Both the position numbers and the translations under genes were made by a program. This document shows, in pieces, positions 24,731-32,516 of a DNA stretch of 64,000 nucleotides (within the stretch, counting starts at the first letter, position 1; each line of letters begins with the position of its first letter). The stretch spans positions 2,454,501 through 2,518,500 of the forward strand of contig NZ_LT828648.1 of the NCBI RefSeq assembly GCF_900169565.1, in the 5' to 3' direction. The notes beneath the pieces were generated by a model. It saw only the letters and a list, made by a program, of their open reading frames with translations. It was not told where the DNA came from and searched no databases. Origin of the DNA: Nitrospira japonica. Its GTDB lineage: Bacteria; Nitrospirota; Nitrospiria; Nitrospirales; Nitrospiraceae.

Positions 24731-25942
24731 ATGCGTAGCCTCTCGGACAAATTCGGAAAGGTGATTTTTGTATTCTGCGGAGGCGGCTGCAAGGCCATCA
24801 TCCAGGCCGTGGCCGCCGCGGAGTTTGTCAACGCCGGCATTACCCCGAGCCACATCGTCAGTTCGTCCGCGGGAAGCTGCAACGCGCTCGGGTTCGTCGA
24901 AAATCCGGGTCCGGTCGGGGCTGAAAAAACGGTTCGCATCTGGGAAGACTATATCACTTCACCGGAAGCGATCTATGAAGTTCATCCGTTCTTCCGCGAG
25001 AAGCTCGCCCGCCTGTTGGGCGTGGTGCCCAGGGCAACAAAGGGGCTGGCTCCGGGATCCGCGTTCCACGACGTGAAACGGGCGTTTCGCTTCTTTCCCC
25101 TGGTGTTTTCGCTGGGGCTCCGCATGCCGTTTCGGGCCGCGGGCCGCGCGGTCAGTTTCATCTTCCGTCTCATGGATACGTTCGAATCCCAGCAGAAATC
25201 CTTTCGCCGTCTCGTGCAATCCCCCGAGATCCTGGAAGCCTTCGGCGAAGTGGACAAGTACTTCGAATTCAAACGGATGAAGGCGTTTCTCGATCCCTTT
25301 CCCCTGCTGGCGAAGCTCGGTGAACAGATCGATCTGCAGAAAGTGATCGGCAGTTCCATCGTGTGGCATATCATGACCGAGCGATACGAGGACGGGGCGA
25401 CGGTGGTCTTTTCCAACAAGGATGCCGATGTGAGGGCTGCGATAGGGGGGGACGCCAAGACGCAGAAGGTCGTCTACGACGCGTTTTTTAAGCGGATTCG
25501 CGCCTCCATGGCCCTCTATCCGTTGTTCGAGATGGTGGAGATGGACGGCTATCGCTATCTCGACGCGGATCTGGCCAATCCGCTGCCGGTCGAGGAAGCG
25601 TTCAGTCACGGTTGCGACACCGTCGTCATATTCCTGAACGTGCCGGCGAACAGTGTCCGCATCGATCCGCACCCGCTACGCGACTTGCTGGAACTCAATG
25701 ATCTTCTGCGGCTGAACGAACGGTATATTCACCACCGTCTCCAGGAGGCCCAGATGAAGGCCAAGGAGACGGGTGTCAACCTCTTCGTCGTTCGGCCGGA
25801 ATCCATTCCACCGGGTCTGGGACTGTTGGACATCGACGACAAAGTGATCGAGTATGTGAAGCAACACGAACGGCAGCGGATGAAAGAGTATCTCGCCGAC
25901 TTGGATGCCCACAACCTGAGGTTTTCCCCTCCCATGAGCTGA
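24731..25942 (+). CDS. Patatin-like phospholipase family protein
   Basis: About 403 residues with a patatin fold at the N-terminus: the glycine-rich oxyanion loop FVFCGGGCKAI (residues ~13-24), the nucleophile motif IVSSSAGSCN and the aspartate of the Ser-Asp dyad in GYRYLDADLANPLPV. The nucleophile motif is S-S-S-A-G rather than G-x-S-x-G, and the dyad reads DAD rather than DG(G/A), so it is an atypical member. It probably acts as a lipid acyl hydrolase and could release fatty acids for the neighbouring fadD. GGGAG lies 7 nt upstream of the ATG. No signal peptide is seen; a basic amphipathic stretch at ~120-165 may associate with membrane. Confidence 0.75.
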   Translation: MRSLSDKFGKVIFVFCGGGCKAIIQAVAAAEFVNAGITPSHIVSSSAGSCNALGFVENPGPVGAEKTVRIWEDYITSPEAIYEVHPFFREKLARLLGVVPRATKGLAPGSAFHDVKRAFRFFPLVFSLGLRMPFRAAGRAVSFIFRLMDTFESQQKSFRRLVQSPEILEAFGEVDKYFEFKRMKAFLDPFPLLAKLGEQIDLQKVIGSSIVWHIMTERYEDGATVVFSNKDADVRAAIGGDAKTQKVVYDAFFKRIRASMALYPLFEMVEMDGYRYLDADLANPLPVEEAFSHGCDTVVIFLNVPANSVRIDPHPLRDLLELNDLLRLNERYIHHRLQEAQMKAKETGVNLFVVRPESIPPGLGLLDIDDKVIEYVKQHERQRMKEYLADLDAHNLRFSPPMS

Positions 25943-26047
25943 GGGTTCGTGGGCCATGCCGCCCGCAGATACCGTAGACACTGTAGTTGATTCTCCCGAC
26001 ACGAAGGGGTAGCTTTCTTCCACTCGAGGATCCCTTGCCTCGACCGG

Positions 26048-27052
26048 GTGAGCGATGAGGGACAGGCTGGAATCATGGGCGGATTGATTGCCGCGACGCC
26101 TGATCAGACCAGCGCGATTCTCGGCGCCATGCGGGATGTGGCGACGGCCTCCGGCCGATTCCCGCTCAGTGCCGCCACGGTACGGTCGCTTCGATCCGCC
26201 GAGCGCCATGTCCTGGGAGGCAAGGGAAACGTCGATCCGGCCCTCTTGGTTCCCGTGAAGCCCGAAACGCTTGCCGCGGCGCTGGCGGATGCCGCGCTGG
26301 CCGAAATGACCCTGCGGTGTCTCTCGGTTTCGGCCCTGGTCGACGGGGAATTGAGTCGGCCCAGAATCGAAGCCGTGCTGGAATATGCCGAGAGGCTGGG
26401 CGTTCGGCAGGATTATGTGACGGAGCTGTCGAAGTCGGTCGACGGCGACCTTCAATGGGCGTTGACGGACATGAGCCGCCAGAATGTGCTGAGCTTGTGG
26501 AACGAACCCTGGGACGAATGTCTCGACATCAACGACATCTTCATGCCGTACCGGAGCCCGCATGGGGATCCGTCCTTGGCGGCTCGGTATCACGCCTTGG
26601 GCGAGTCGGCGGAAGGTACCTTGGGAAGGGCGTTTTCGGAGATCTACCGCAAGAACGGCTATGCCTATCCGGGGGAGGAACGGGCGGTCAATGTTCGCTT
26701 TGCCACGCCGCATGATGCGACCCATGTCCTCAGCGGCTATGATACGAGCCCGCGCGGCGAAATCCTGGTCTCCACCTTCACGGCGGGCATGCATCCGGTG
26801 CGACCGATGGAAGGCCATATTCTGCCCGTGCTATATAGCTGGCACCTGAACATCAAGATCAACGATCTTGCCGGCGCGGCCAAGGGGCAGCTCGATCCCG
26901 AGGCTTTCTGGGAGGCGTGGGCGCGGGGCGCTCGGACGACCGTCGATCTGTTTGCTCCGTCATGGGACTTTTGGAGCGTTGTCCATGAACCGGTCGCCGA
27001 GATCCGGCGACAGTACGGGATTCCGGCTCCATTGGCTGCCGGAAGCCGGTGA
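26048..27052 (+). CDS. TerB-like domain fused to a COQ4-like domain
   Basis: 334 residues in two parts. Residues ~70-135 resemble a TerB/tellurite-resistance-type helical domain (SALVDGELSRPRIEAVLEYA). Residues ~180-310 resemble COQ4: the metal-binding signature H222-D-x-x-H226-x11-E238 (HDATHVLSGYDTSPRGE) is complete, followed by a helical segment GMHPVRPMEGHILPV. COQ4 acts in ubiquinone biosynthesis, recently linked to oxidative C1 decarboxylation, but bacterial relatives are functionally open. The GTG start at 26048 has a weak ribosome site, and ATG 26075 is an alternative. It sits between the patatin and STAS genes on the same strand. The HDxxH-x11-E motif is clear by eye; the function is inference. 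Confidence 0.62.
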   Translation: MSDEGQAGIMGGLIAATPDQTSAILGAMRDVATASGRFPLSAATVRSLRSAERHVLGGKGNVDPALLVPVKPETLAAALADAALAEMTLRCLSVSALVDGELSRPRIEAVLEYAERLGVRQDYVTELSKSVDGDLQWALTDMSRQNVLSLWNEPWDECLDINDIFMPYRSPHGDPSLAARYHALGESAEGTLGRAFSEIYRKNGYAYPGEERAVNVRFATPHDATHVLSGYDTSPRGEILVSTFTAGMHPVRPMEGHILPVLYSWHLNIKINDLAGAAKGQLDPEAFWEAWARGARTTVDLFAPSWDFWSVVHEPVAEIRRQYGIPAPLAAGSR

Positions 27053-27149
27053 CGGGGCCGTGGCAGGTTGCTCACTTGAATCTTACACGGCGAGTCTCTT
27101 AATCTGTGCGTATTCGCGATGGTACCGTTCCTTCAGTTCCTGGTGATCC

Positions 27150-27536
27150 ATGTCCTATAACCTCAAAGTCATTCCCATCAGCGAGTTTCTCCGCAGCGAC
27201 GTCACCGGCGTCGTGGATCTCAAGGCCAGCCGAGAACTGCTCAAAGGCCTGATCGAAATATGCGCGAAGGAGAACCTTGACAGAATCCTGATCGACGGAC
27301 GGGAGGCGAGCTCATCCGCGAGCACGGTCGACGTGTGGACCCTGGCGAACGACCTGGGTACCTTGGGGCTGAGCCGCGACTATCGCGTCGCGGTGCTCAA
27401 CCGCCCGAAGGACGACTTCGACCGCATGGCGTTTCTTGAACTCTGCGCGACGAATCGCGGATACCAACTGAGGGCATTCCGCGGTTTCGAAGAAGCGTTC
27501 ACCTGGCTGACGGCCGGCGATGAAGTCGGCGAGTAG
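27150..27536 (+). CDS. STAS/SpoIIAA-like small protein
   Basis: 128 residues with an alternating beta-alpha pattern and the C-terminal motif FRGFEEAFTWL, which is typical of STAS/SEC14-like (SpoIIAA-like) proteins found as single-domain bacterial proteins. There is no signal peptide or membrane segment, so it is cytoplasmic. A conserved ILIDGRE strand precedes the region that would carry a phosphorylatable serine in anti-anti-sigma factors (EASSSAS). Whether it binds a sigma regulator or a lipid is unknown. The gene overlaps the next one by 17 nt, which suggests co-transcription. Confidence 0.6.
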   Translation: MSYNLKVIPISEFLRSDVTGVVDLKASRELLKGLIEICAKENLDRILIDGREASSSASTVDVWTLANDLGTLGLSRDYRVAVLNRPKDDFDRMAFLELCATNRGYQLRAFRGFEEAFTWLTAGDEVGE

Positions 27537-28308
27537 GTCCTCACCGTCGATGCTCTCCATCCGGGCCTTTTTCGCCGACTGCTCAACACCGCTGACGCGC
27601 ATCATCTTCGCCCTCAGGCTGGGACTGTGCCTGCTCACCGGATGGGGAGTGCTGGCGTTTCCCGTCCCAGCGAGAGGGACGGATCTGACCGATCTGGAAG
27701 AAGTGGTCGATAACGCCCGCCTGACGTTCGCTCATTTCGCCGGCAACCCCGACCTGGCATGGATCCGCAGTAATCTAAAAGAGGCGAAAGGGATCCTGAT
27801 TCTTCCACAAGTCTTGCAAGCCGGCTATTTTGTCGGCGCCACGCTCGGCTCCGGGGTGCTGCTGCTCCACGATGAGCGGACTGGAGAATGGAGCGATCCG
27901 GCGTTTTACACGGTGAAGGCGGGCAGCTTCGGGCTGCAGATCGGTCTGAAGCGATCCCAGGTCGTCGCACTGATCATGACGAAGAAAGGGATCGATTCCA
28001 TGGTCGGTTCGAAATTCATGCTCGGCGGCGATCTCAACCTGACCGTTGGACCGGTAGGGCGTGGCCTTGCCGGCGGAGTGACGCCGACCATGAACGCCGA
28101 CGTGGTTGCCTATGCCAGGTCCGAAGGGGCGTACGGGGGCATTTCCCTTCGCGGATTGATCCTCTCTCCGGACGACGACTGGAATGAGGTGTATTTCGGC
28201 CGATCGGTCAGCGCCTCGGAGATCCTCTTGAGCGGATCCTCAGTCCGGCATTGGTATTCGGCCCGACTGCGCGCGGCTGTGACGGACGCGCAAACGGAAG
28301 AGCCGTGA
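27520..28308 (+). CDS. SYLF/YSC84-domain lipid-binding protein (exported)
   Basis: 262 residues. A hydrophobic segment near residues 28-48 (RLGLCLLTGWGVLAFPVPARG) looks like a signal peptide, and a shorter start at 27550 is possible. The mature part is a SYLF domain (DUF500/YSC84): AKGILILPQVLQAGYFVGATLGSGVLL, KAGSFGLQIGLKRSQVVALIM, and the C-terminal GGISLRGLILSPDDDWNEVYFG. SYLF domains bind phosphoinositides in eukaryotes; bacterial members are mostly uncharacterised envelope proteins. The stop codon overlaps the GTG start of the next gene (GTGA), which indicates translational coupling with the following lipoprotein. Confidence 0.8.
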   Translation: MKSASRSSPSMLSIRAFFADCSTPLTRIIFALRLGLCLLTGWGVLAFPVPARGTDLTDLEEVVDNARLTFAHFAGNPDLAWIRSNLKEAKGILILPQVLQAGYFVGATLGSGVLLLHDERTGEWSDPAFYTVKAGSFGLQIGLKRSQVVALIMTKKGIDSMVGSKFMLGGDLNLTVGPVGRGLAGGVTPTMNADVVAYARSEGAYGGISLRGLILSPDDDWNEVYFGRSVSASEILLSGSSVRHWYSARLRAAVTDAQTEEP

Positions 28309-29528
28309 CTCTCTGTCGTCGGTGGGTGATTGTCGTGGTATTCGGCATATGGACGGCCGCTTGCTCGTCCGCGCCGGCGCTCTTCGACGACAAGGCCGAG
28401 TCCCCGCTGGCTTCCGCTCCTCCGCCCGCTACGCTCAAATTCCTAACGTTCAACGCACTGCATGGTTTGGCGACCGGCCGGGTCAGCGTCTCGCTCGGTG
28501 AGACTCCCGAACAGAACAGGCGAAGGTTCCAATTGTTCATCAAGCAACTCGAACTCGAGCGACCCGACGTGGTGTTCCTGCAAGAAGTCAATCCGCTGCC
28601 CGACAGAGCCCAATATTACGTCGAGGCATTGGAAGCGGTCGGGTTGCACTATCGCGTGGTGTACCAGGTGGATGCCTGCGGGGTCCGATTCTCGGGAGAC
28701 AGGGCGTTGTTTCCCGATCTCAACAACGGACTGGCCATCCTCGCCAAGGAGGAGCTGGAGTTGAAGAAAATCATGGGGCTTCGACTCAGCGGTGATCTTG
28801 GCAACTGCCGGAGCAATTCGGGGTTTCAGTTGGGCGAGTTGCGATACGGCCTCATCGCCGAGATCGGATTACCAGGCAGGAAGGGGCGTTTCCTGCTGGC
28901 CAGTACCCATCTGCATTCCGGATTCGAAACCGGCGGCCGGTTCATGAATCTGCTGGCCTCGCTCCATCGGGACGGACGGCTTCGGGACTATCCATCGTTC
29001 AAGTGGGCGGTCGACCAGACCCGTCTGCGAAGGATCGGCGAGTTGAACGTGTTGATCCGCACGTTGAACAAACTCAAGCGTGAAGAAGGGTACGAGGGGA
29101 TCGTCATCGCGGGAGACCTGAATTTTGAGAGGGATTTCCCCGAATACAGGGAGGTGGAACTCCTGAGGTTCAAGGACACGGCATTGCTGGGATTGGAGGT
29201 CAATGAGCTGTTTACCGCCGATCCCACCGTGAATGCGTGGATACGTCAGGATGCCGAGGCGCCCGTTCCCACGCTGCTGACGAATGCCATGGCATCCGAG
29301 GAAATGGCCGTCCGCGAGCGGATCATCGCCGCTTATAGGGAAGAGATGATCCGCCCGCGCCGGATCGACTATATTTTTACCGACACTGATTTTCCCCGTT
29401 ATTGCCTCCGCCAAACGTTGTTCGGTTTGGAGATGGACGACAAGGGGTTTCCGGCCTCCGATCACTATGGGATTCTGAACACCTATTCACTCCGGACGCC
29501 AAATCAGATGTGTCCACCGGGATCCTAG
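28305..29528 (+). CDS. Endonuclease/exonuclease/phosphatase-family lipoprotein
   Basis: 407 residues from a GTG that overlaps the preceding stop by 4 nt and has GGAAG 4 nt upstream. The N-terminus is a lipoprotein signal (VIVVVFGIWTAACSS). The fold is that of DNase I/sphingomyelinase/inositol-phosphatase enzymes: LKFLTFNALHG, the metal-binding Glu in VVFLQEVNPL, the His region STHLHSG, the Asp/Asn in IVIAGDLNFE, and the terminal His in ASDHYGILN. Most catalytic positions are present, so it is likely an active metal-dependent phosphodiesterase located outside the cytoplasm. The substrate could be lipid head groups or nucleic acid. Its SYLF neighbour favours a lipid role by association only. 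Confidence 0.8.
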   Translation: MTLCRRWVIVVVFGIWTAACSSAPALFDDKAESPLASAPPPATLKFLTFNALHGLATGRVSVSLGETPEQNRRRFQLFIKQLELERPDVVFLQEVNPLPDRAQYYVEALEAVGLHYRVVYQVDACGVRFSGDRALFPDLNNGLAILAKEELELKKIMGLRLSGDLGNCRSNSGFQLGELRYGLIAEIGLPGRKGRFLLASTHLHSGFETGGRFMNLLASLHRDGRLRDYPSFKWAVDQTRLRRIGELNVLIRTLNKLKREEGYEGIVIAGDLNFERDFPEYREVELLRFKDTALLGLEVNELFTADPTVNAWIRQDAEAPVPTLLTNAMASEEMAVRERIIAAYREEMIRPRRIDYIFTDTDFPRYCLRQTLFGLEMDDKGFPASDHYGILNTYSLRTPNQMCPPGS

Positions 29529-29553
29529 GGTCGGAGGCCGGGAGTCCGATCGA

Positions 29554-30156
29554 TCAGGAGGCCTTCCTTGTATAGGTGATCTCGAGCACCTTCGACTCCT
29601 TCTTGCCGTGGTGGGTCCCGTACATTTCGAACGTCTGGGTATTGGAATCGACGATCTTCCAGACGGCCCGATGTTTCATCTGTCCGCCGCCCGGTTCAGG
29701 ATGCTGGCCTTTCAGCGTGATCGTTTTGCCGTCCGGACTGGCCGTCCCTTCCATCAAGAAAATGCCCGTCCCCATCGAATCCATCCACGCGGTGACGTAT
29801 TTCTTGGTCATATTGTCGTAGCTGTCGATGCCGATTCCTGAAAACGGCTGCCCCATCATCTGGCCGGTGTATTCCTGATAGAGAAAGCGGCCGTCCAACA
29901 GCATCTTCATCTCGGCGGTTCCGCTGGATTCCGTCGGAGGCTTGCCCGGCTCCATCCATTCCTTGGTGACGGTTGTCCAGCTGCCGGCCAAGCCGGCGAA
30001 CAGTTTGTGCGGTTCTCCCGGCTGAGCCATCTGTTTCCACAGCTCCATCATTTGCTGAGGATCCATTTGCTTGTCGTGCTTCTTCTCCTTGGCCAGCACC
30101 GGGGCTGCCATGACGATCAATGAGAGACACGCGACTGGTATGAATCGTACACGCAT
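29554..30156 (-). CDS. DUF1579-family exported protein
   Basis: 200 residues with a cleavable signal peptide (MRVRFIPVACLSLIVMAAPVLAKE). The mature protein has the DUF1579 pattern: GSWTTVTKEWMEPGKPP, DGRFLYQEYTGQMMGQPFSGIGIDSYDNMTKKYV, then a beta-rich lipocalin-like barrel. Function is unknown for the family. The start at 30156 has a strong AAAGGAGG 4 nt upstream; the longer frame to 30210 lacks this. It is the last gene of the minus-strand ECF42/DGPF block, 77 nt after the DUF1428 gene. DUF1579, DUF1428 and VOC genes are often found together with YCII/DGPF genes. Confidence 0.8.
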   Translation of the reverse strand: MRVRFIPVACLSLIVMAAPVLAKEKKHDKQMDPQQMMELWKQMAQPGEPHKLFAGLAGSWTTVTKEWMEPGKPPTESSGTAEMKMLLDGRFLYQEYTGQMMGQPFSGIGIDSYDNMTKKYVTAWMDSMGTGIFLMEGTASPDGKTITLKGQHPEPGGGQMKHRAVWKIVDSNTQTFEMYGTHHGKKESKVLEITYTRKAS

Positions 30157-30233
30157 ACGGCCTCCTTTATCCGAGTGGGTGAGGGGATTGCTACGTCGAA
30201 ACAGGCTCACGGCATCACGTTGAGATCCTAAGG

Positions 30234-30593
30234 TTAAGCACCCACCAGGACCTTGAATCCGCCGTAGGCCATGCGCTTGCAGTCGAACGGCATGTCCTTG
30301 TGGTCTCCCATGGAGTGGATGCGAGGATCCTTCATCACCTTGGCATTCACCCGGTCCCGATGGGCCCGGGATTTATAGACGATATAGGCAAAAATCACCG
30401 TCTCGCCGGTCTTGGCCTTCGCGCTCTTGGGAAAGGGAATTCCCATCTTCGTCATGAGATCGTCGCCCACGCACTCCTTGTAGTCAAGGGCGCCGTGCTC
30501 CCGCCAGATCTTCTCCGCCTGTCGGGCGATCCGGCGGTACCGCTCGATGTTCTTCTTCGGAATGGGAAGGAGGAACCCGTCAACGTAACCCAT
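30234..30593 (-). CDS. DUF1428 (YbaA-like) family protein
   Basis: 119 residues, cytoplasmic. The family N-terminus MGYVDGFLLPIPKKN and the segments KIWREHGALDYKECVGDD and VIFAYIVYKSRAHRDRVNAKV are typical of DUF1428, a dimeric ferredoxin-like alpha/beta barrel fold related to the YCII/ABM superfamily. No enzymatic role is established. The ATG at 30593 has a GGA 8 nt upstream and matches the family N-terminus; the longer open frame to 30842 would overlap the DGPF gene. It is in the run of minus-strand genes downstream of the ECF42-like sigma gene. Confidence 0.82.
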   Translation of the reverse strand: MGYVDGFLLPIPKKNIERYRRIARQAEKIWREHGALDYKECVGDDLMTKMGIPFPKSAKAKTGETVIFAYIVYKSRAHRDRVNAKVMKDPRIHSMGDHKDMPFDCKRMAYGGFKVLVGA

Positions 30594-30664
30594 GCGCACC
30601 GTCCTTTCTTCTGTCTGTGCTGTCCGTCCGGTCGTGCTTCGTGATGGTCGAGCTTCGCGGTTCT

Positions 30665-31090
30665 TCATGTCTTCCTGGCGATGTCCTCCCGCAGCCGTTC
30701 TTCCCGCTCTCTGAGCTCCGGTGTGAATTCGGCCCCGAAGTCTTCCGCTTCGAACACCTGGCGGATCTCGATTTCCGATTCTCCCGGCATCGGATTGGGG
30801 CAACGCGTCACCCACTCGATGGCTTCTTCCCTCGACTTGCACCGCCAGAGCCAGAATCCTGCGACAAGCTCCTTGGTTTCAGTGAAGGGGCCGTCGGTCA
30901 CGGTGCGAGTGTCACCGGAGAATTTCACCCGCGCGCCCTTTGAACTGGGCTGGAGCCCTTCACCGGCGAGCATCACGCCGGCCTTTACCAACGCTTCATT
31001 GAAACGTCCCATCTCAGTCAGCAGTTGTTCGCTCGGCATGATTCCGGCTTCTGAATCCTTGGTGGCTTTGACGAGGATCATGAATCGCAT
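30665..31090 (-). CDS. YCII-related (DGPF) protein 1
   Basis: 141 residues with the YCII/DGPF fold (MRFMILVKATKDSEAG at the start and VTDGPFTETKELVAGFWLW in the centre, then EEAIEWVTRCPNP). The DGPF tetrapeptide that gives the family its name is present. It is longer at the C-terminus than its two paralogues in this block, with a charged helix (ELREREERLREDI). GGGAG lies 9 nt before the ATG. YCII proteins are dimeric alpha-beta sandwiches of unknown substrate; genes for them are the conserved neighbours of ECF42 sigma factors. Confidence 0.87.
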   Translation of the reverse strand: MRFMILVKATKDSEAGIMPSEQLLTEMGRFNEALVKAGVMLAGEGLQPSSKGARVKFSGDTRTVTDGPFTETKELVAGFWLWRCKSREEAIEWVTRCPNPMPGESEIEIRQVFEAEDFGAEFTPELREREERLREDIARKT

Positions 31091-31186
31091 GGTGCAATCT
31101 CCCATTGTTGCGTCAAACCGCTTGTCGGCGAGCAGGCCGACGCTATGCCACGCGGTTCGATCGGGTTCATATAGCTGCGTGCCTCT

Positions 31187-31672
31187 TCAGCGGCCGTCAT
31201 AGGCATGCTGAACCTGTTGCATGTCAGGTTTGCTCATTTGCAATATCGCCGCCATCACCCGCTCAGATTTTTCAGGGTTTGCATCGCGTAACATCTCATC
31301 CCAGGCTGGGACGACGATTTGCCAGGAGAGACCGTACTGGTCTTTCAGCCAGCCGCAAGGTCCTTCCTGTCCTCCCTCGGACAGCTTGGCCCACATTTCG
31401 TCGATTTCATGTTGAGACCGGCACTTGACCATCAACGAGATCGCTTCGCTGAACTTGAAGAGCGGTCCGCCGTTCAAGGCGACGAATTCCTGTCCCTCGA
31501 TGTGGAAGGTCACGGTCATGACCGACCCCTTGGGCCGGCCGGAGACGTTCGCTCCTGCTCCTCCATAGCGGGTGATGGGCCCCATCCGGGAGTTCTTGAA
31601 GACCGACACATAGAACTTCGCTGCGTCCTCGGCTTGATCGTCGAACCACAGGCAGGGAGTAATGCGTTGCAT
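31187..31672 (-). CDS. VOC-superfamily protein, PhnB/3-demethylubiquinone methyltransferase-like fold
   Basis: 161 residues. The N-terminus MQRITPCLWFDDQAEDAAKFYVSVF and the segment VMTVTFHIEGQEFVALNGGPLFKF followed by AISLMVKCRSQHEIDEMW and WQIVVP match the PF06983 group of the vicinal-oxygen-chelate superfamily. Despite the historical name, these proteins are not methyltransferases; their substrates are mostly unknown. A strong AAAAGGAG sits 8 nt before the ATG. It belongs to the ECF42/DGPF minus-strand block, between DGPF 1 and DGPF 2. Confidence 0.86.
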   Translation of the reverse strand: MQRITPCLWFDDQAEDAAKFYVSVFKNSRMGPITRYGGAGANVSGRPKGSVMTVTFHIEGQEFVALNGGPLFKFSEAISLMVKCRSQHEIDEMWAKLSEGGQEGPCGWLKDQYGLSWQIVVPAWDEMLRDANPEKSERVMAAILQMSKPDMQQVQHAYDGR

Positions 31673-31724
31673 TGGATGTCTCCTTTTCGCTCGCCGCGTC
31701 GTTTCGTATGGCTTGCGCAGGGTC

Positions 31725-32087
31725 TCAACGGGGCAATCCCGTGATCTCGATCAACGGCCGGACCTCGACTGTTCCGATGCGTGCGCCCGGCACTCTGCCC
31801 GCAATGTCGACGGCTTCCTCGAGATCCCGGGCATCCACCAGAAAATAGCCGGCGATTTGCTCGCGGGTTTCGATGAACGGCCCGTCCGTGACGACCGGCT
31901 TACCCTGACGCACCCGAACGAGGATCGCCGTTCCGGACGGTTGCAGCGGCGACGCGTGGACATATTGACCGACCCCGTGCAGCTGGTGGGTCAATGCAAT
32001 GGATTCGTCCAGCAGTCGTTGCCGTTCGGCCTGTTCCATGTTCATGAACGTGTCTTCGTGATGATGCACGATCAGCAGAAATTTCAT
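31725..32087 (-). CDS. YCII-related (DGPF) protein 2
   Basis: 120 residues: MKFLLIVHHHEDTF, then VVTDGPFIETREQIAGYFLVDARDLEEAVDIA and a C-terminal strand TVEVRPLIEI. This is the compact form of the DGPF family. The start has CAGGAG 8 nt upstream. It lies 32 nt downstream of DGPF 3 on the same strand, so the two are almost certainly on one transcript. The two compact paralogues share the DGPF, ETKEQ/ETREQ and VEVRP segments and probably arose by duplication. Confidence 0.88.
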   Translation of the reverse strand: MKFLLIVHHHEDTFMNMEQAERQRLLDESIALTHQLHGVGQYVHASPLQPSGTAILVRVRQGKPVVTDGPFIETREQIAGYFLVDARDLEEAVDIAGRVPGARIGTVEVRPLIEITGLPR

Positions 32088-32119
32088 CGTCCGACTCCTG
32101 GGCGGATTGCGTCCATCCC

Positions 32120-32476
32120 TTATGCGCAGCCGTCTTCCTTCATGGGCCTGACTTCCACGCTCCCGTACCGGGCGGCGGGGAAATGGGCCGCAATGCGGAT
32201 TGCGTCGTTCAGATCCCGCACGTCGATCATCAGGAATCCGCCCAGCTGTTCCTTGGTCTCGGCGAACGGCCCGTCGGTCGTCGAGGTTCTGCCCTCGCGG
32301 ACCCGCACCGTCGTGGCCGTTTCCACCGGGTGAAGGGGCGAGGACGCCAGCAGCTGTCCTTGCTTCTGGAGGTTGCCGCAGTAGGCCATCGACTCGTCGG
32401 ATAGCGCGATGCGTTCATGCCGCGGCATCGCGTGAAGCGTCTGTTCCTCGACATACACCAAACAAAGATATTTCAT
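32120..32476 (-). CDS. YCII-related (DGPF) protein 3
   Basis: 118 residues: MKYLCLVYVEEQTLHAM, then TTDGPFAETKEQLGGFLMIDVRDLNDAI and SVEVRPM near the C-terminus. The ATG has GGGGGAG 6 nt upstream. It lies 40 nt downstream of the VOC gene and 32 nt upstream of DGPF 2, an operon-like spacing. The overall fold suggests a dimer with a conserved His/Asp pair that may bind ligand, as in YciI; the substrate is unknown. Confidence 0.88.
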   Translation of the reverse strand: MKYLCLVYVEEQTLHAMPRHERIALSDESMAYCGNLQKQGQLLASSPLHPVETATTVRVREGRTSTTDGPFAETKEQLGGFLMIDVRDLNDAIRIAAHFPAARYGSVEVRPMKEDGCA

Positions 32477-32516
32477 GATCGGCTCCCCCTATGGATGACC
32501 AGCTGCCGGCGCGTTT

